Origin: UBA4782 sp034429195
GTDB taxonomy: Bacteria > Chloroflexota > Anaerolineae > Anaerolineales > Anaerolineaceae
Assembly: GCA_034429195.1 (NCBI GenBank)
Contig: DAOUGQ010000005.1
Location: 162,001 to 226,000, forward strand
Direction: 5' to 3'
DNA length: 64,000 nucleotides
Within the stretch, counting starts at the first letter, position 1. Each line of letters starts with the position of its first letter. The position numbers were made by a program, and so were the translations under genes. This document shows positions 57,914-64,000 of the stretch, one piece after another. The notes under the pieces were generated by a model. The model had not been told where the DNA came from. It was given only the letters and a program-made list of their open reading frames with translations, and made no database searches.

Positions 57914-57936
57914 TACCCACCCCATAGGGGAGGGGT
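57914..57936 (-). promoter_or_regulatory. CsoR operator
   Basis: Pseudo-palindrome TACCCACCCC-ATA-GGGGAGGGGT: 10-bp arms around ATA, with outer G/C runs as in known CsoR sites. It lies 7 bp past the -10 box, on the start point and 18 bp ahead of the csoR ATG. An excellent place to block transcription. Confidence 0.85.
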
Positions 57937-57943
57937 TAATAAT

Positions 57944-57972
57944 AGCATAACAAATAAGATAGTAAAAGTCAA
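57944..57972 (-). promoter_or_regulatory. Promoter of csoR-copZ-copA
   Basis: On the minus strand TTGACT (57972-57967), 17-bp spacer, TATGCT (57949-57944). Start point near 57937, inside the operator. Confidence 0.78.
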
Positions 57973-58099
57973 GATATGATCTAAATTCTGTGGTCCGTAG
58001 TCATCGAAGTGTTAAATTATTGCTTATAAACAACAATGAATGCCAAAATTTGTTCAAATACCTGTAAAATAAGCAAGGAACAACATTAATTAGGAACAT

Positions 58100-58837
58100 G
58101 TGAAGAGTGTGGTTAAAAAATTATCCGGAAAGACTGTATTGATTACTGGTGCCGCTCGAAGACTTGGAAGGGCGATGGCAATTGCTGTGGCCGAAGAAGG
58201 AGCTAATGTAGTTATTCATTACGGAAAATCAAAAGAAGAGGCAGAAGAAGTAGCAAGCAGTGTAAGATCATTTGGCTCAAAAGCATGGGTGTTTGGATGT
58301 GATTTTGGAAATTTGCAAGAGGTTGAAGATGTTATTGATATAGTATTTAAAGAGATCCAAGTTGATGCGCTTGTCAACAACGCAGCAATCTTTAAGGATC
58401 TAAATTTCAAGGAAACCGATTTAAATGCCTGGCAAACCCATATCAATATTATTTTTTCTTCAGCTTTTCTCTTGTGTAGAAAATTTGCGACGATTTACTC
58501 AAGCAACGAGGGAAGAATTGTGAATATCCTCGATTGGCGAGCACTAAAATCAGGGACAGACCATTTTCCATACACAATGGCAAAAGCGGGATTAGCTGCA
58601 ATGACTAAATCATTGGCAGTAGCGTTGGCTCCACGTGTTTCTGTAAATGGCATTGCATTAGGTGCAATTCTTCCAGCGGTAGACAATGCAAATGACAGGA
58701 ATGTACTTGAGGACATTCCATTAAAACGTTGGGCATCTATTTCCGAAGTGACAGAGACATTGCTATTTCTTTTAAGTGGATCAGGATACATCACAGGAGA
58801 GATCATCCACGTCGATGGTGGAAGGCATATAGATTAA
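58100..58837 (+). CDS. Pteridine-reductase-like SDR (PTR1/FolM type)
   Basis: A 245-residue SDR. The cofactor motif is TGAARRLG (residues 16-23), that is TGx3RxG, the pteridine-reductase version of the usual TGx3GxG. NNAAIF replaces NNAG. The catalytic set is D145 in NILDWRA, in place of Ser, plus Tyr158 and Lys162 in YTMAKAG. The same Asp-Tyr-Lys arrangement is a mark of PTR1. The next genes are folB and folK, so a role as dihydropteridine, dihydromonapterin or dihydrofolate reductase is likely. GTG start at 58100 after TAGGA. A generic fatty-acid reductase is the alternative, but is disfavoured. Confidence 0.8.
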   Translation: MKSVVKKLSGKTVLITGAARRLGRAMAIAVAEEGANVVIHYGKSKEEAEEVASSVRSFGSKAWVFGCDFGNLQEVEDVIDIVFKEIQVDALVNNAAIFKDLNFKETDLNAWQTHINIIFSSAFLLCRKFATIYSSNEGRIVNILDWRALKSGTDHFPYTMAKAGLAAMTKSLAVALAPRVSVNGIALGAILPAVDNANDRNVLEDIPLKRWASISEVTETLLFLLSGSGYITGEIIHVDGGRHID

Positions 58838-58853
58838 TTAAAGGAGTAAATTC

Positions 58854-59210
58854 ATGGATCAAATCTTTATCAAGAATCTAAGTGCAAGGGGAGTGATTGG
58901 CGTAGGTGAACAAGAACGCCTTAATCCTCAAGATATTATTATCAATATTATTCTGTTTACTGATATCACGAAATGTGGTAGTACAGACAAAATTAATGAC
59001 ACAATCAACTACCGTACTGTAGCTAAAAAAGTAATAAAACACGCAGAAATAGCTGCAAGATATACTGTGGAAGCGTTAGCAGAAGATATTGCTAAGATAT
59101 GTCTTGAACAACCTCGTGTGGAAGGTGTACAGGTAAAGGTAGAAAAACCTGGTGCTGTGCGATTCACAGAAAGTGTAGGGGTCGAAATTGAACGGTTTAA
59201 CGGAAAGTAA
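58854..59210 (+). CDS. folB: Dihydroneopterin aldolase
   Basis: A 118-residue FolB. MDQIFIKNLSARGVIGVGEQERLNPQDIIINI at the start (quoted: GVIGVGEQERLNPQ), NDTINYRTVAKKVIKHAE and TVEALAEDIAKICLEQP with VKVEKPGAVRFTESVGVEIER (quoted: VEKPGAVRFTESVGVEI). Makes 6-hydroxymethyl-dihydropterin for folate. ATG at 58854 follows AAAGGAG. Overlaps folK by 23 bp. Confidence 0.94.
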   Translation: MDQIFIKNLSARGVIGVGEQERLNPQDIIINIILFTDITKCGSTDKINDTINYRTVAKKVIKHAEIAARYTVEALAEDIAKICLEQPRVEGVQVKVEKPGAVRFTESVGVEIERFNGK

Positions 59211-59706
59211 AGGGAAAAATCAAAGTAGCATTGAAGTATTTTTATTATTAGGTTCGAATATTCAGCCAAAAAAGAATATTCTTTTGGCGATAAAAATGTT
59301 AAAAGAAAAAATGCGCATAGACAATATATCAAATATATGGGAAACTAAAGCAAGTAAACCTGATGACCCTAATTTTTTAAATTGTGCTATCAAAGTAGGT
59401 ACTCAATTGTCTATTGAAGAAATAAAGAGAGAAATTATCCGACCTATTGAAGATAATTTGTTGAGAGTGAGAACAGAAAATAAGAACGCTCCCAGGACAA
59501 TTGATATTGATGTTATCTTATATGGCAATCTAGAAATTGACACAGCTTTATGGAAGCAAGTTTATATTGCTGTTCCTCTGGCAGAACTGATTCCAAATTA
59601 TTCGAATAGTGACACCAATGAAAAACTATCAGATGTCGCTGAAAAGTTGAAAAAGAGTAATTTTATTTTGTTAAGAAATGATATAAAAGAAATAGAGTGC
59701 AGTTAA
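59188..59706 (+). CDS. folK: 2-amino-4-hydroxy-6-hydroxymethyldihydropteridine pyrophosphokinase
   Basis: A 172-residue HPPK. LLLGSNIQPKKNILLAI, IWETKASKPDDPNFLNCAIKV and the signature NAPRTIDIDVILYG (Asp residues bind Mg) match; IAVPLAELIPN ends the fold. TTG start at 59188 with AGGGG five bases before, in line with a 23-bp overlap with folB; no ATG is possible in this region. Ends at a strong terminator, so the transcript is SDR-folB-folK. folE and folP are not in the window. Confidence 0.92.
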   Translation: MNGLTESKGKNQSSIEVFLLLGSNIQPKKNILLAIKMLKEKMRIDNISNIWETKASKPDDPNFLNCAIKVGTQLSIEEIKREIIRPIEDNLLRVRTENKNAPRTIDIDVILYGNLEIDTALWKQVYIAVPLAELIPNYSNSDTNEKLSDVAEKLKKSNFILLRNDIKEIECS

Positions 59707-59726
59707 TGTTAATCTGCACTCTATTT
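59690..59726. terminator. Terminator after folK, shared with gcvPB
   Basis: Perfect 13-bp stem AAATAGAGTGCAG (59690-59702) and CTGCACTCTATTT (59714-59726). It includes the end of the folK frame and its stop and lies 22 bp from the convergent gcvPB stop. Confidence 0.88.
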
Positions 59727-59747
59727 CATCTTTAGCAAATGGCTAAT

Positions 59748-61211
59748 TTACTCGTTTTCAGGTATCCAACAGCAAAGAACAAGATCTTTAGCGGCTTTTA
59801 CTTCATCCAATCTTCCAACAGGTGTGTTGTGCGGTGCAGATCGTAGCAGCTCTGGATCTTTGTGAGCTTCTTCAGCTATCTTTAACATCGCATCGCAAAA
59901 AGCATCCATAGTCTGCTTGTTTTCCGTTTCGGTTGGTTCGATCATTAATGCTTCATGGACGATCAATGGGAAATAGTTCGTTGGGGGATGGAAATCGTAA
60001 TCCATCAACCGTTTTGCTATATCTAATGCACGAACATCTGGTGCATCTTCCCATTTACCTTCTGCAACAAATTCATGCATGCAGACTCTATTGTATGGCA
60101 CACGATAAGTGCCTTTTAATTTCGACATGATGTAATTGGCATTAAGAACAGCAAATTCAGAAACTTTCCGTAAACCATCGGGTCCATGCATGGAGATATA
60201 TGTATATGCACGTACCATTACTCCAAAATGACCCCAAAATGCTTTAACACGACCTATGGATTGCTTTGGCATTTCGAAGCCAAAGAGAGGAGGAACCTCT
60301 TCGTTCCCTTCTTCAAGGATTGTTACAATAGGGCCTGGCAGGAAATCAACAAGATGTTTGCCTACTGCAACAGGACCAGAACCAGGGCCTCCGCCACCAT
60401 GAGGGGTAGAAAAGGTTTTGTGCAGATTGAAATGCATCACATCGAAACCTAACATTCCTGGTTTGGCAATTCCAAGTAGAGCATTCAAATTTGCGCCATC
60501 ACCATAGACAAGCCCACCAGCTTCATGGACAATACGCAACACCTCCATCACATTTTGGTCAAAAAGACCTAATGTGTTGGGGTTTGTGAGCATTAACCCT
60601 GCTAAATTATCATCACAGACGGATTTTAAGGATTCAATATCAACGTTACCATTTGCGTCTGTTGCAACAGGTACAACTTCAAAGCCGTTCATCGAAGATG
60701 AAGCTGGATTTGTACCATGGGCAGAATCAGGGATGATCATTCGATTCCGCTTAGAGTCACCACGAGAAAGGTGATACGCACGGATAATCGAAACACCAAC
60801 AAATTCACCATGCGCACCAGCGGCAGGTTGCAAACTAACTTGCTCAAAACCACTGATTTCTGCCAACCAAAGCTGTAATTCGTACATCAATGCCAGTGCA
60901 CCTTGAACTGTCTCAATAGGCTGCAGCGGATGAATGTGAGCAAAACCAGGAAGTCTGGCTGCTTCTTCGTTAATCTTCGGGTTATATTTCATTGTGCAGG
61001 AACCGAGAGGGTAAAAACCGCTGTCAATACTGTAATTTAGCGAAGAAAGCCGGGTGAAATGTCTCACTACGTCACATTCTGACAATTCAGGAAAAGGTAG
61101 ATCCTTTCTAACAAGTCCTTCTGGTAATTTTGCGAGTGGAACATCTGGCTCTGGATAGGTTACTCCTGGTCTGCCTTTGGAGGATAATTCATAAATAGTT
61201 GGTTCAGTCAT
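59748..61211 (-). CDS. gcvPB: Glycine dehydrogenase (decarboxylating) subunit 2
   Basis: A 487-residue P-protein beta half of the glycine cleavage system. GFYPLGSCTMKYNPKINEE, SLQPAAGAHGEFVGV, DSAHGTNPASSSMNGFEVVPVATD (quoted: DSAHGTNPASS), HFNLHKTFSTPHGGGGPGSGPVAV (PLP Lys; quoted: HFNLHKTFSTPHGGGGPG) are diagnostic. The stop is 20 bp from the folK terminator. GAGGAGG precedes ATG. Works with the alpha half encoded 8 bp overlapping upstream. Confidence 0.95.
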   Translation of the reverse strand: MTEPTIYELSSKGRPGVTYPEPDVPLAKLPEGLVRKDLPFPELSECDVVRHFTRLSSLNYSIDSGFYPLGSCTMKYNPKINEEAARLPGFAHIHPLQPIETVQGALALMYELQLWLAEISGFEQVSLQPAAGAHGEFVGVSIIRAYHLSRGDSKRNRMIIPDSAHGTNPASSSMNGFEVVPVATDANGNVDIESLKSVCDDNLAGLMLTNPNTLGLFDQNVMEVLRIVHEAGGLVYGDGANLNALLGIAKPGMLGFDVMHFNLHKTFSTPHGGGGPGSGPVAVGKHLVDFLPGPIVTILEEGNEEVPPLFGFEMPKQSIGRVKAFWGHFGVMVRAYTYISMHGPDGLRKVSEFAVLNANYIMSKLKGTYRVPYNRVCMHEFVAEGKWEDAPDVRALDIAKRLMDYDFHPPTNYFPLIVHEALMIEPTETENKQTMDAFCDAMLKIAEEAHKDPELLRSAPHNTPVGRLDEVKAAKDLVLCCWIPENE

Positions 61212-62556
61212 GATTTACCTCCTCTAAAATCTCACAAAGCGCATCTATTTCATCTTTGGTATTCATTTCGGTTACTGCGATCAGCATATGATGCCCTAAT
61301 TTTTTATAATCGTTTGAAAGGTTGTATCCACCCAGAATGTTGTGATCGAGTAAGTGATGATTGATCTCTTCTACATCAGATGGGCAGCTAACCACAAATT
61401 CGTTGAAGAAATCCTTACCAGAGCAAACAGAATACCCTTTAACCTTGCTAATCTTCTCTGCTGCATAATGGGCTTTGTGATAGCATAATTCCGAGACCTG
61501 TTTGAAACCATTTTTTCCTAATAGTGACATATAAACGGTTGCTGCAAGAGCCATCAATCCCTGATTGGAGCAAATATTTGACGTTGCTTTTTCGCGGCGA
61601 ATATGTTGTTCACGAGCTGTGAGAGTTAATACATATCCTCGTTTTCCATTATGATCTACTGTTTCACCAACTAACCGACCAGCTAATTTTCGGACATATT
61701 CATTTTTTGTTGCGAAGAAACCAAGGTAGGGTCCACCAAAGGAAAGGGGTAATCCTAATGGTTGTCCATCACCGACAACGATATCTGCATCAAATTCACC
61801 TGGAGCTTTGAGTAATCCTAGTGCCATTGGATTAGCAACTATTGCAAGCATTGCTCCATTTTCATGAACAACTTCCGCCAGTTCAGTGTAGTCATATACT
61901 CTACCGAAGAAATCGGGGTATTGGACGACTACCAAGGCGGTATTTGTATCTATTTGTGATAATAAATATTTCCAATCTTCAAGCGGATCATGATCACTTT
62001 CATCACCTGTGACACAAATATTGCAAATGCCAGCCATATAGGTGCGGAGAGTTTCACGATATTGAGGATTTACTGCACAGGAGACAAGGAATTTTGTCCT
62101 TTTACCGCGAAATTGATGGTATGCAAGGACGCCTGCTTCTGCTGTAGCAGTAGCGCCATCGTAATGCGATGCATTGCTTGCGTCCATTCCTGTCAGGCGA
62201 GAGATGAGTGTCTGGTATTCGAAAATCGCTTGAAGTGTCCCCTGTGAGATTTCAGGTTGATAGGGTGTATAGGCAGTTAAAAATTCTCCGCGACGGATGA
62301 TTGCGTCTACAGCAGCAGGGGTGTAATGATTATAGGCACCTGCACCTAAAAAGCACACCAAATCTCGGGTGGTCTCATTGACTTCTGCGAGGCTTTGAAG
62401 GTTCGATATCGCTTCCATTTCAGATAGTGCTGGCGGAATATGTATTGCTGGAAAGCGATAAGCTTTTGGTACATCCCTAAACAAATCTTCAATTGACTTA
62501 ACGCCAATTGAACCCAGCATTTCGCGGGTTTCTTGTTCTGAATGTGGAATAAACAT
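61204..62556 (-). CDS. gcvPA: Glycine dehydrogenase (decarboxylating) subunit 1
   Basis: A 450-residue P-protein alpha half. MLGSIGVKSIEDLFRDVP, FLGAGAYNHYTPAAVDAII, TAYTPYQPEISQGTLQAIFEYQT (quoted: YTPYQPEISQGTLQ), MDASNASHYDGATATAEA, GDGQPLGLPLSFGGPYLGFFA and TREQHIRREKATSNICSNQGLMALAA (quoted: REKATSNICSNQ). Its start shares one base with the gcvH stop and its end overlaps gcvPB by 8 bp, so all three are tightly coupled. Confidence 0.95.
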   Translation of the reverse strand: MFIPHSEQETREMLGSIGVKSIEDLFRDVPKAYRFPAIHIPPALSEMEAISNLQSLAEVNETTRDLVCFLGAGAYNHYTPAAVDAIIRRGEFLTAYTPYQPEISQGTLQAIFEYQTLISRLTGMDASNASHYDGATATAEAGVLAYHQFRGKRTKFLVSCAVNPQYRETLRTYMAGICNICVTGDESDHDPLEDWKYLLSQIDTNTALVVVQYPDFFGRVYDYTELAEVVHENGAMLAIVANPMALGLLKAPGEFDADIVVGDGQPLGLPLSFGGPYLGFFATKNEYVRKLAGRLVGETVDHNGKRGYVLTLTAREQHIRREKATSNICSNQGLMALAATVYMSLLGKNGFKQVSELCYHKAHYAAEKISKVKGYSVCSGKDFFNEFVVSCPSDVEEINHHLLDHNILGGYNLSNDYKKLGHHMLIAVTEMNTKDEIDALCEILEEVNHD

Positions 62557-62945
62557 TAATGGCTCCGTTCAGCGCAATACTTTTCATATCCTGCAGCATC
62601 CATTAAAGTTGATACATCTGCAGGATCTGAGATTTTGATTTTAACCATCCATGAACCATACGGATCAGAATTTACGTCACCGGTACTCTTGGTAAGTGCT
62701 TCGTTTACAGAAACAACTTCGCCATTAACTGATGAGTTTATTTCTGCTGCTGCTTTCACAGATTCGATTGTTGTTATTGAGTCTCCTTTAACAACTTTAT
62801 CACCTGCAGAAACAGGATACTCAACATAGACTACGTCTGAAAGGTGGTCCTGGGCATAGTCGGTAATACCAATCGTGACTGTATCACCTTCAAGCAACAG
62901 CCACTCATCATTTTCTGTGTACTTAAGGTTAGCGGGAATATTCAT
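62556..62945 (-). CDS. gcvH: Glycine cleavage system H protein
   Basis: A 129-residue lipoyl carrier. LKYTENDEWLLLEGDTVTIGITDYAQDHLSDVVYVEYP at the start (quoted: YTENDEW, VTIGITDYAQDHLSD) and ITTIESVKAAAEINSSVNGEVV, with the lipoylated Lys in ESVKAA. ATG at 62945 follows GGAGGTAA by 6 bp, better than the in-frame ATG 5 codons earlier. First gene of gcvH-gcvPA-gcvPB; gcvT and lpd are absent here. No glycine riboswitch is seen in front. Confidence 0.95.
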   Translation of the reverse strand: MNIPANLKYTENDEWLLLEGDTVTIGITDYAQDHLSDVVYVEYPVSAGDKVVKGDSITTIESVKAAAEINSSVNGEVVSVNEALTKSTGDVNSDPYGSWMVKIKISDPADVSTLMDAAGYEKYCAERSH

Positions 62946-63030
62946 TTGGGTTACCTCCATGAAATTAGTAAAGCATATTTAATATTATAAAAATTATACC
63001 AGATGGAGTATAAAGAGATATTTTTCTAAC

Positions 63031-63801
63031 TCAATTTTCCATCTGATCTTGTAAATCCAAAATTTCTTGAGTCAAAGAGCGATATTGAACCGCAGCACGC
63101 GATCTTGGGGCATGTTGGATGATAGTCTTTCCAGATACAGGACATTCACGCAACCGCGTATCTACTGCGATGCATGTTTGTAATAAACCCATTGAGAAAT
63201 TCGTTTGAAGCTGTTGATAAAGAAGGCGATGAATCTTATTTCGTTGATCGAACATCGTGATCAATAATCGATAGGTAAGTCGGGTGTTGTTTGTTAAGCG
63301 TACTTTTCGGATCAATTCCATTAAATTTCGCAACGCATAAATAGAAAAGAATTCTGCCTGTGTTGGTATTAGTAGTAAATTTGATGCAGTAATTGCGTTG
63401 ATTGTTACTGATCCAAGAAAAGGTGGACAATCGAAGATCACAAAATCATATGGAATGTTATTTGACAATAAAATATTTCTTAGTCGTATTTCGAAATTGT
63501 TCAAATGTGACAATTCTTTTTCAATGAGTCCTACTTCTTGAGTGGCTGGAATAATCGCAATTCCCGTTGAGCTGGTTTGTTGAGCAACATCCGAAATACT
63601 CATATTTCGAAGCAGGGTATCAAAAACCGTCAAATGAGATGAAGATGGATCCAAGCCGAGGGCAAGAGTTGAATTTGCCTGGGCATCAAGGTCAAAAAGG
63701 AGGACCTTCTTTCCGATTTCTGCGAGGCAAGCAGCAAGCGATACCGCACTGGTTGTCTTTGCTACTCCACCTTTTTCATTAGCAATGGAAATTTTGAACA
63801 A
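63031..63801 (-). CDS. ParA-family ATPase (orphan)
   Basis: A 256-residue ParA/Soj-like ATPase. The deviant Walker A box is IANEKGGVAKTTSAVSLA; Walker A' LFDLDAQANSTLALGLDP; Walker B FVIFDCPPFLG. RLTYRLLITMFDQR and TIIQHAPRSRAAVQYRSLTQEI finish the fold. ATP-bound dimers bind DNA or position cargo. No parB gene is near, so chromosome partitioning is not assured; it may position another cargo. TTG start at 63801 with GGGGTG five bases ahead. It follows tRNA-Gly on the same strand and precedes the gcv operon. Confidence 0.87.
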   Translation of the reverse strand: MFKISIANEKGGVAKTTSAVSLAACLAEIGKKVLLFDLDAQANSTLALGLDPSSSHLTVFDTLLRNMSISDVAQQTSSTGIAIIPATQEVGLIEKELSHLNNFEIRLRNILLSNNIPYDFVIFDCPPFLGSVTINAITASNLLLIPTQAEFFSIYALRNLMELIRKVRLTNNTRLTYRLLITMFDQRNKIHRLLYQQLQTNFSMGLLQTCIAVDTRLRECPVSGKTIIQHAPRSRAAVQYRSLTQEILDLQDQMEN

Positions 63802-63879
63802 GGTTCACCCCAAATAATGAAATATGAGGAAGTATGAATATTTATTTGAAGGTATTTGTGCAGATAATGGGGCTACAAG

Positions 63880-63951
63880 AGCGGGTGATGGGATTCGAAC
63901 CCACGAATAGTAGCTTGGGAAGCTACTGCCTTACCACTTGGCAACACCCGC
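63880..63951 (-). tRNA. tRNA-Gly (anticodon CCC)
   Basis: On the minus strand acceptor GCGGGTG pairs with CACCCGC; the discriminator is T (63880), typical of tRNA-Gly. Anticodon stem GTAGC/GCTAC frames TTCCCAA with CCC at 63919-63917. T arm GTGGGTTCGAATCCCAT is standard. CCA is not encoded. Confidence 0.95.
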
Positions 63952-63963
63952 AATAGTGAAAAC

Positions 63964-63992
63964 ATTATATGCTGTGAAAGAACGAGTGTCAA
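63964..63992 (-). promoter_or_regulatory. Consensus promoter of tRNA-Gly
   Basis: Perfect TTGACA (63992-63987), 17-bp spacer, perfect TATAAT (63969-63964) on the minus strand, about 12 bp from the mature tRNA. Confidence 0.88.
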
Positions 63993-64000
63993 GAAAAATT

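Noticed and set aside
62946..63030. Possible glycine riboswitch ahead of gcvH
   Set aside because: The gap to the upstream parA stop is only about 85 bp and lacks the conserved GGAGAG-type cores and paired stems.
1..64000. CRISPR arrays, insertion sequences, phage or restriction genes
   Set aside because: No repeated spacer pattern, transposase, integrase or methylase motif was found in the reading frames or gaps.

Overview
The window reads as an AT-rich (roughly 40% GC by eye) bacterial chromosome segment with no insertion sequences, phage genes or CRISPR. The best guess is a member of the Chloroflexota, probably class Anaerolineae. This is an inference from the mix of Firmicutes-like gene order (rpmB beside gls24/fakA, with rpe and a Ser/Thr kinase behind), a CarD-type regulator, a fused transaldolase/glucose-6-phosphate isomerase, split glycine dehydrogenase, many GT-C type membrane glycosyltransferases and several Ser/Thr kinases. 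No rRNA gene or species marker is present to settle it.

Layout. 1-2709: fakA (partial), gls24-like gene, rpmB, rpe, Ser/Thr kinase. 2781-7009: Ca2+/H+ antiporter, SH3 protein, glutamine synthetase, DUF362 protein. 7114-12965: a signalling operon behind one near-consensus promoter, encoding a Ser/Thr kinase fused to an eight-blade PQQ-type propeller, a PP2C phosphatase, a J-domain/VWA fusion, a zinc-ribbon/FHA protein, a 79-residue unknown and an OmpR-type regulator; Hsp20 and thioredoxin genes follow. 14030-17405: MurA with the Cys-to-Asp active-site change, CarD-like regulator, double GNAT protein. 17413-27106: six multi-spanning membrane proteins of GT-C glycosyltransferase type around a nitrilase-family hydrolase. 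27207-30651: cytosolic histidine kinase, a phosphofructokinase with pyrophosphate-type motifs, NUDIX, RsmD. 30669-33704: GtrA, UDP-glucuronate decarboxylase-like epimerase, G5/propeller lipoprotein.

33774-45078: mostly housekeeping: scpB, rluB, plsX, tRNA-Leu(GAG), polyprenyl synthase, TatD, phosphohexomutase, cysteine desulfurase with mnmA, trmI, two small genes and bL25. 45253-54845: glycerol kinase, rfbB-rfbA, a TrmH-family methyltransferase and the non-oxidative pentose phosphate block tal-pgi, rpiB, tkt. 54925-57972: a csoR-copZ-copA copper operon with a visible operator and promoter. 58100-59706: a folate operon made of a pteridine-reductase-like SDR, folB and folK. 59748-62945: gcvH-gcvPA-gcvPB. 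63031-63951: an orphan ParA ATPase and tRNA-Gly(CCC), whose promoter is consensus.

The parts most worth follow-up are the kinase/phosphatase/J-VWA/FHA operon, the PTR1-like reductase in the folate operon, and three regulatory sites: the 32-bp palindrome at 22594, the CsoR operator at 57914 and the inverted repeat inside the bL25 promoter. All functional calls rest on motif recognition by eye; no database search was run.
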